From the NCBI RefSeq assembly GCF_043575855.1, contig NZ_CP144375.1:4836001-4900000 (forward strand): a stretch of DNA of 64,000 bases, given 5' to 3'. Source of the DNA: Kutzneria buriramensis. GTDB lineage: Bacteria > Actinomycetota > Actinomycetes > Mycobacteriales > Pseudonocardiaceae. This document shows, in pieces, positions 58,923 to 64,000 of the stretch (position 1 is the stretch's first letter; the number at the start of each line of letters is the position of its first letter). The notes beneath the pieces were generated by a model, which searched no databases, was not told the origin of the DNA, and saw only the letters and a list, made by a program, of their open reading frames with translations. The position numbers and the translations under genes are program-made.

Positions 58923-60091
58923 CCAGCGGCTTTGCGGACCTGCGGGAGCTGGCGCCGCAGGTTCTCGCCGCCGTGGTCCGCCGCTACGGCCACTTCGACG
59001 CCGCCGAGGACGCGGTGCAGGAGGCGCTGCTCGCGGCGACCCAGCAGTGGTCGGTTGACAGGCCGGACAACCCCAAGGCGTGGCTGATCACGGTGGCGTC
59101 GCGCCGGCTCACCGACCTGCTGCGCAGCGAAAGTGCCCGCCAGCAAAGGGAAAGCACCTGGGTGCTGCCCGAGCACTACACGCCGGCGCCGGCCGACGAC
59201 GACTCGCTGGTGCTGCTTTTCCTGTGCTGCCACCCGAGTCTGTCGCCGCCGTCGCAGATCGCCTTGACGCTACGGGCGGTCGGCGGCCTGACCACCGCCG
59301 AGATCGCGCGGGCGTTCCTGGTGCCCGAGGCGACGATGACGCGGCGGATCAGCCGGGCCAAGCAGACCGTCAGGGCCAGCGGCGTGCCGTTCGGACTGCC
59401 GGCCGAGGATCGGCTGCCGGTGGTGCTGCGCGTGCTGTACCTGATCTTCAACGAGGGCTACGCGAGCACCGCCGGCCCGTCGCTGCACCGGGTCGAGCTG
59501 GCCGCCGAGGCGATCCGGCTGACCCGCATGGTGCGCCGGCTGCGCCCCGACGACCCGGAGGTCGCCGGCCTGCTGGCCTTGATGCTGCTCACCGACGCCC
59601 GCCGGCCGGCTCGTACGGGCCCGAACGGCGAGCTGGTGCCGATGGCCGAGCAGGACCGGAACCTGTGGCGCGCCAATGACATCGCCGAGGGCGCGCGGCT
59701 GGTGACCAAGGCGCTGGAACAGGGGCCGCCCGGGCCGTACCAGCTCCAGGCGGCCATCGCGGCAGTGCATGACGAGGCTCCCAGCTATGCCGAAACGGAC
59801 TGGCCGCAGATCGTCGGCCTGTACGAACTGCTGCTCCGGATCTCCGACAACCCCGTGGTGGCGCTGAACCACGTCGTCGCCGTCGCGATGGTCGACGGGC
59901 CGACCAAGGCCCTGGCCCTGCTGGACGACCGCCTCGCCGACGACCACCGCCTGCACTCGGTTCGCGCCCACCTGCTGGAGATGTCCGGCGACCGCGACGG
60001 CGCGCGAACGGCCTATCACGAGGCGGCCCGGCGGGCGATGAGCCTGCCCCAACAGCGCTATCTCAACGCCCGGGCCGACCGACTCGCTTGA
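58919..60091 (+). CDS. ECF42-type RNA polymerase sigma factor with C-terminal extension
   Basis: 390 aa. Sigma region 2 (YGHFDAAEDAVQEALLAA), region 4 (ALTLRAVGGLTTAEIARAFLVPEATMTRRISRAK) and a C-terminal extension of about 210 aa with TPR-like helices (GLYELLLRISDNPVVALNHVVAVAMVDGP). No anti-sigma factor is near, in keeping with ECF42, whose activity depends on its own C-terminus. GTG overlaps the DGPF gene. Confidence 0.93.
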   Translation: MTSGFADLRELAPQVLAAVVRRYGHFDAAEDAVQEALLAATQQWSVDRPDNPKAWLITVASRRLTDLLRSESARQQRESTWVLPEHYTPAPADDDSLVLLFLCCHPSLSPPSQIALTLRAVGGLTTAEIARAFLVPEATMTRRISRAKQTVRASGVPFGLPAEDRLPVVLRVLYLIFNEGYASTAGPSLHRVELAAEAIRLTRMVRRLRPDDPEVAGLLALMLLTDARRPARTGPNGELVPMAEQDRNLWRANDIAEGARLVTKALEQGPPGPYQLQAAIAAVHDEAPSYAETDWPQIVGLYELLLRISDNPVVALNHVVAVAMVDGPTKALALLDDRLADDHRLHSVRAHLLEMSGDRDGARTAYHEAARRAMSLPQQRYLNARADRLA

Positions 60092-60104
60092 CAGGCGACG
60101 CGGG

Positions 60105-60124
60105 TGCAGTAAACATTTACTGCA
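60105..60124 (+). promoter_or_regulatory. Perfect TetR-type operator touching the start codon
   Basis: TGCAGTAAA - CA - TTTACTGCA; arms are perfect and the final base is the A of the ATG at 60124. Consistent with autorepression and with a leaderless transcript. Confidence 0.75.
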
Positions 60125-60708
60125 TGGACAGCCGGGCCGTGTTGCTGCAAGCCGCCGCCGAGGAGTTCGCGCTCAGCGGGCTGAAGGGGACGCGGATCAG
60201 GGAGATCGTGCAGCGCTCGGGCGTGAACGAGCGGATGATCTACCACCACTTCGGCAGCAAGGAAGGCCTGTTCAAGGCGGTTGTCGAGCACGAGTTCGGC
60301 GGCATGACCAAGGCCTGGCGCGACGCCCTGGCCGAGGTCCGCGGGCTGGCGCCGTACGAAGGCATGCGGCAGGCGTTCTCGACGCTCTTCGACCTCGTGC
60401 ACAACCGGCCGTTGATCGTGGCGCTGGCGTTGCAGGAAGGCATCGGCGGCTATTCGGCGCGGGAGCCGCTGACCACCGACGCACTGCCGGCCGACCTGCG
60501 GGAGCTGCACGAACGCGGCGTCGAGACGGGCGTCTTCCGCCGCGACGTGGACTTCGACGTGCTGTACGCGACGGTGCTCGCGGTGGTGATGGCCGCGCCG
60601 AACATGGCGGGGCGGTTCCCGTCGCTGCTGGCCGAGCGGGGCATGGACGGACTGCGCGAGCAACTGCTCGCGCTCTTGATGGACGGACTGACAGGGGGAG
60701 CGAAATGA
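60124..60708 (+). CDS. TetR-family regulator of the adjacent monooxygenase
   Basis: 194 aa. Helix-turn-helix AAEEFALSGLKGTRIREIVQRSGVNERMIYHHFGSKEGLFKAV (about 9-51); the ligand domain resembles TetR_C_6-type. The ATG at 60124 is chosen because the operator palindrome abuts it; the in-frame start at 60088 would lie within the sigma gene. Overlaps the monooxygenase (ATGA). Confidence 0.92.
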   Translation: MDSRAVLLQAAAEEFALSGLKGTRIREIVQRSGVNERMIYHHFGSKEGLFKAVVEHEFGGMTKAWRDALAEVRGLAPYEGMRQAFSTLFDLVHNRPLIVALALQEGIGGYSAREPLTTDALPADLRELHERGVETGVFRRDVDFDVLYATVLAVVMAAPNMAGRFPSLLAERGMDGLREQLLALLMDGLTGGAK

Positions 60709-61958
60709 CGGTGTTGGTTGTGGGGGCTGGCCCGACGGGCCTGGCCATGGCGTTGGACCTGGCTCGGCGCGACGTGCCGGTGCGGGTGATCGACAAGGCG
60801 CCGGCGTACTTCCAGGGCTCGCGCGGCAAGGGCATCCAGGACCGCACCCTGGAGGTGTTCGCGGACTTCGGGATCCGGGACGAGATCCTGGCGGCCGGGC
60901 GGCACTCGATGATGCGGCTGTACGTCAACGGCGAGTACCGCAACGACGTGGACGGCAACGCGCTGATCATTCCACAGTGGAAGGTCGAGGAGGCGTTGCG
61001 GGACAAGCTGGCCGAGCACGGCGTGAAGGTGGAGCTGGACACCGAACTGCTCGACCTCGACGGCACGACCAGCCAGGGCGGGATCGACGCCGACTACATC
61101 GTCGGCTGCGACGGCGGCCGCAGCACGGTCCGCAAGCTGCTCGGCGTGCAGCTGGAGGGCGTGTCCGGCGGCGGCGACACCGCGATGCTTCTCGGCGACG
61201 TCGAGGTGGACGGCCTCGACCCCTCGACCGGACACATGTGGATCGGCAACGGTTTCTACGCGCTCACGCCGTTCCGCACGGTCCCGCAGTGGCAGGTGCA
61301 GATCGCGGCGCTGGACGAGATGACGGAAGAGCCGTCGCTGGAGGTGTTCCAGCGGCTGTTCGACAAGATGGTGGGGCTGCCGGGCGTTCGACTGAGCAAC
61401 CCGACCTGGCTGTCGACCTACCACGTGAACGTCCGGATGGTGCGGAAGTTCCGCGTGGGCAACGTTTTCCTGGCCGGTGACGCCGCGCACGTGCACCCGC
61501 CGGCCGGCGGCCTCGGCATGAACACCGGCATCCAGGACGCCTACAACCTGGGCTGGAAGCTCGCCGCGGTGATCAGCGGCGAGGCCGGCGACGCCCTGCT
61601 CGACACGTACGAGCAGGAGCGGCTGCCGATCGCGGAGTGGACGCTGAGCACCAGTTCGGACGGCCTGGAGAAGATCGCCACGGCCGTCCGGGAGGGCACC
61701 GGCGGCATCGAGGCCGGCACGAGCCCCGAGCACCGCCAGCTGGGCCTCGGCTACCCGGACAGCCCGCTGTCGCGCAACCTCGTCGACTGGGACGGCCCGA
61801 AGGCGGGCTACCGCGCGCCTTGGCAGGACGAGTTGCGGCACAAGGACTTCACCCTGCTGACGATCGACGGCGTGCGGGTGCTGGTCCGCCCCGACGGCTA
61901 CGTCGGCGCGGTCGGCGGTCCGGACGACGACCTGTCGGTGAAGACGTATCTGAGCTGA
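60705..61958 (+). CDS. FAD-dependent monooxygenase (PheA/TfdB family)
   Basis: 417 aa. FAD dinucleotide motif VVGAGPTGLAMALDLARR, the NADPH/FAD motif DYIVGCDGGRSTVRKLLG and the GD motif VFLAGDAAHVHPPAGGLGMNTGIQD are intact. It hydroxylates an aromatic or polyketide substrate; the C-terminal domain is shorter than in phenol hydroxylases. Under TetR control by overlap with the preceding gene. Confidence 0.93.
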   Translation: MTVLVVGAGPTGLAMALDLARRDVPVRVIDKAPAYFQGSRGKGIQDRTLEVFADFGIRDEILAAGRHSMMRLYVNGEYRNDVDGNALIIPQWKVEEALRDKLAEHGVKVELDTELLDLDGTTSQGGIDADYIVGCDGGRSTVRKLLGVQLEGVSGGGDTAMLLGDVEVDGLDPSTGHMWIGNGFYALTPFRTVPQWQVQIAALDEMTEEPSLEVFQRLFDKMVGLPGVRLSNPTWLSTYHVNVRMVRKFRVGNVFLAGDAAHVHPPAGGLGMNTGIQDAYNLGWKLAAVISGEAGDALLDTYEQERLPIAEWTLSTSSDGLEKIATAVREGTGGIEAGTSPEHRQLGLGYPDSPLSRNLVDWDGPKAGYRAPWQDELRHKDFTLLTIDGVRVLVRPDGYVGAVGGPDDDLSVKTYLS

Positions 61959-61964
61959 GGGGTT

Positions 61965-61992
61965 GGGGGTCTCGTCGCTCGTCGAGACCCCC
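61965..61992. terminator. Bidirectional terminator hairpin
   Basis: GGGGGTCTCG / CGAGACCCCC arms with an 8-base loop between the convergent monooxygenase and DinB-like genes. Confidence 0.75.
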
Positions 61993-62001
61993 ACAACCCT
62001 G

Positions 62002-62514
62002 TCAGCCCATGGACTTCTGGCCGTCGATGGTCTCGCGGATGATGTCCGCGTGACCCGCGTGCTGGGCGGTCTCGGCGATGATGTGCATCAGCACGCGGCG
62101 GATCGACCAGCTCGCGCCCGGCTCGAACCACGGCGCCTCCGGCAGCGGCCAGCTCTTGTTCAGGTCGACGCCCGATGCCACCAGCTCGTCGGTGCGCCTG
62201 GCGGCGGCCTCGTACTCGGCGAGCAGGCCTTCAAGGGTCTCGCCGGGCAGCATCCGGAAGCTGTTCAGGTGCCCCTCGTAGTCGGGGCCCTTGTCGGTCT
62301 CGGGGCCGCCGAGCGCGAAGTCGATCCAGCCCAGCTCGGCCTTGGTGACGTGCTTGATCAGGCCGCCGAGGCAGAGCTCGCTGGCGGTCGGCGTGAGCGC
62401 GGCCTGCTCGTCGGTCAGGCCCTGGACGGTGAGGCGCAGGAAGAACCGGTGCTTGCCCAGGGTCTCCAGCATCTCCGCGTGCTCGCCGGTCAGCCGCTGC
62501 TCGGTGGTGGTCAT
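62002..62514 (-). CDS. DinB-like / DUF664 protein
   Basis: 170 aa, four-helix metal-binding fold with His residues in GGLIKHVTKAELGW and RVLMHIIAETAQHAGHADIIRE (the triad for a metal). Such enzymes include thiol-dependent (mycothiol) transferases. ATG at 62514, AAAGG upstream; probably co-transcribed with the oxygenase 41 bases upstream. Confidence 0.88.
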   Translation of the reverse strand: MTTTEQRLTGEHAEMLETLGKHRFFLRLTVQGLTDEQAALTPTASELCLGGLIKHVTKAELGWIDFALGGPETDKGPDYEGHLNSFRMLPGETLEGLLAEYEAAARRTDELVASGVDLNKSWPLPEAPWFEPGASWSIRRVLMHIIAETAQHAGHADIIRETIDGQKSMG

Positions 62515-62555
62515 CTCCGCCGCCTTTCGTGGTGTCTTCCCTGTTGAGGACCACA

Positions 62556-63791
62556 CTAGGAGCCATTGCGGACAGCTTCGGTCCTCGATCCCGGGCGACT
62601 TTCGTAGTCGGGCAGATCGATGGCGTTGGAGACCTCGCGGATCTCGGCGAGGACCTTGTCCATGATCTTCGCGGCGCCCGGCATGTAGGGCATCAGCCGC
62701 ATCATCAGGGCGTTGAGCCGGAGCATGAGACCGGAGCCGGCGACCATTCGCTTGATGTTCTTGGACTGCGCCTGGTTGACGGTGACGAAATGGCGCATTC
62801 GCTCCTCGTACGCCACGAAGGCCGCCATGTGGTCACCCTTGGCGGCCGCCAGCTCGCCGGCCAGCACGTACGCCCCGACCAGCGCCAGGCTCGTGCCCTG
62901 GCCGGACGCCGGCGACGGCGAGTAGGCGGCGTCGCCGACCAGCGCGACCCGGCCGGTGGACCAGTGCTCCATCTCCACCACGCTCATGCCGTCGAAGTAG
63001 AAGTCGGGCGCGTCCGGCATGGCGGCCAGCAGGTTCGGCGCGATCCAGCCGTGCTCGGCGAAGACCTCGGCCAGGATCTGCTGCTGGCGGGCGGTGTCGC
63101 GGCGCCCGTACTGCTGAGCCGGCGAGGTGAACATGAAGGCGGCCTTGGCCTGGCTGTCCTGCCGGGTGCTGTAGACGTTGAGGGTGCGGCCCTTCTCCGC
63201 CTGGATGGTCTCCCAGCGGTCCAGATCGAGCATGTTGGGCACGCTGAAGATGGCGATGTGGTGGCCGAGCGAGCGCAGGAACCGCTCCTCCGGGCCGAAG
63301 GCCAGCGCGCGGACCGTGGAGTGCAGGCCGTCGGCGCCGATCACGAGGTCGAACCGGCGCGGCAGGGACCGCTCGAACGTCACGGCGACGCCGTGGTCGT
63401 CCTCGGTGATCGCGGTGATCGAGTCGCCGTAGACGTACTCGACGCCCTGGGTGGCGGCGAGCAGGATGCGGGCCAGGTCGCCGCGCAGCACCTCGACGTC
63501 GGTCGGGTCGCGGAAGCCGACGGTATCGGCGTCCATCTCGACGATGGTACGGCCCTTGCCGTCGAGGAACGCGCCGCCGCGCATGTCGGTGTGGTGCCTG
63601 CGGACCTCGTCGACCAGGCCCATCCGCCGCAGCACCTCCATGGCCTTGCCGCGGACGTCGATCTTGTAGCCGCCGGGGCGCGGGGCGGGCGCGCGCTCCA
63701 CGACGGTGACGTCGTAGCCGTGCTCACGCAGCCAGTAGGCGAGGGCGGGGCCGGCGATGCTGGCTCCGGAGATCAGGATGTTCTTCGTCAT
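62556..63791 (-). CDS. FAD-dependent monooxygenase, TetX/MhbM-like
   Basis: 411 aa. FAD motif ISGASIAGPALAYWLREHGY, VIGADGLHSTVRAL, and GD motif VALVGDAAYSPSPASGQG. This branch includes salicylate/3-hydroxybenzoate hydroxylases and the antibiotic-modifying TetX; the substrate is undetermined. ATG at 63791; the truncated gene lies 24 bases upstream. Confidence 0.92.
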   Translation of the reverse strand: MTKNILISGASIAGPALAYWLREHGYDVTVVERAPAPRPGGYKIDVRGKAMEVLRRMGLVDEVRRHHTDMRGGAFLDGKGRTIVEMDADTVGFRDPTDVEVLRGDLARILLAATQGVEYVYGDSITAITEDDHGVAVTFERSLPRRFDLVIGADGLHSTVRALAFGPEERFLRSLGHHIAIFSVPNMLDLDRWETIQAEKGRTLNVYSTRQDSQAKAAFMFTSPAQQYGRRDTARQQQILAEVFAEHGWIAPNLLAAMPDAPDFYFDGMSVVEMEHWSTGRVALVGDAAYSPSPASGQGTSLALVGAYVLAGELAAAKGDHMAAFVAYEERMRHFVTVNQAQSKNIKRMVAGSGLMLRLNALMMRLMPYMPGAAKIMDKVLAEIREVSNAIDLPDYESRPGSRTEAVRNGS

Positions 63792-63815
63792 GCCGCAGAC
63801 TCTGCGGCCGGCGAT

Positions 63816-64000
63816 TCACCAGTTGCTCACGAAGCGCTCACGGAGGCGGTGAAGGGCCTGCTCCCAGGTCAGTTCGCCGTCGGACAGGCCCTGCTCGGCG
63901 AACGCCGCCGCGGGCAGGTTGTACCTGGTCAGGGCCTCCTCACGGGCCTGCTCGAAGCGCTCACGGGCCAGCTCGGCGTCGCCCTGCGCGGCGGCGATGA
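63816..64000 (-). CDS. C-terminal end of an unidentified protein, cut by window edge
   Basis: 60 residues of the C-terminus are visible: helical and charged, ending in LTWEQALHRLRERFVSNW. No family recognised. It is 24 bases from the monooxygenase start on the same strand, so probably in the same operon; its start is beyond the right edge. Confidence 0.7.
   Translation of the reverse strand, partial: IAAAQGDAELARERFEQAREEALTRYNLPAAAFAEQGLSDGELTWEQALHRLRERFVSNW

Overview
The window is GC-rich actinobacterial chromosome: strong G/C third-position bias, frequent GTG and TTG starts, several promoters whose -10 box lies 6-8 bases before the start codon, and gene blocks typical of actinomycetes. 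The mix (vanH, GH42 sugar operon, ECF42 module, roadblock genes, many regulators) suggests a filamentous soil actinomycete, perhaps Pseudonocardiaceae. That placement is inference. No phage, transposase, CRISPR array or rRNA was seen; there are two tRNA genes.

Layout. 0-1 kb: 5' two thirds of vanH, running off the left edge, then tRNA-Ala with its terminator. 1.1-9.2 kb: housekeeping block galU - glp/moeA - GNAT - sepX/glpR, divergent from 5-formyl-THF cyclo-ligase, a CIRCE-preceded fmdB, a SAF-domain protein and mscL, then a small antitoxin-like protein, mogA and an NDP-sugar epimerase. 9.2-16.5 kb: two divergent operons, one with a methyltransferase, a histidine kinase/response regulator pair and a GT-C-like membrane protein, the other with a GT2 glycosyltransferase, a DUF2064 protein, a methyltransferase, a membrane-anchored molybdopterin oxidoreductase and a small membrane protein. 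16.7-18.2 kb: HtrA protease. 18.3-25.7 kb: sugar locus with galT, a DeoR regulator and beta-galactosidase divergent from an ABC sugar importer without its ATPase. 25.8-27.9 kb: MprAB-like two-component system sharing a tandem promoter motif with htrA.

28-34 kb: TRIC channel, histidine phosphatase, a deacetylase/GT2 fusion (MatB-like) with a Thr-rich membrane partner, and a sedolisin. 34-36.5 kb: the zinc-starvation ribosomal locus, with cysteine-poor L32, L31, L28, L33, S14 and S18 plus an Mrf-like COG0523 protein, divergent around two Zur-like sites. 36.5-38.8 kb: bluB, whose ribosome binding site and start lie in a perfect 21-bp hairpin, and a TPR-GGDEF protein. 39-46 kb: LuxR response regulator, secreted penicillin-acylase-family enzyme with a discoidin domain, and an uncharacterised P-loop/partner pair. 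46-49 kb: tRNA-Arg, LysR, SDR and TetR genes. 49.5-53.7 kb: a COG5610 HAD protein facing two roadblock proteins and a DUF4388-like protein. 53.9-64 kb: VanW protein, TPR protein, MFS exporter, ECF42 sigma factor with its DGPF/YCII partner, TetR plus FAD monooxygenase, a DinB-like protein, a second FAD monooxygenase and a truncated gene at the right edge.

The regulatory DNA stands out most: CIRCE before fmdB, paired Zur-like boxes, a shared MprA-type tandem motif, the bluB hairpin, a TetR palindrome on its own start codon, two clusters of DnaA boxes, and a long palindromic intergenic element present as one full and one half copy.
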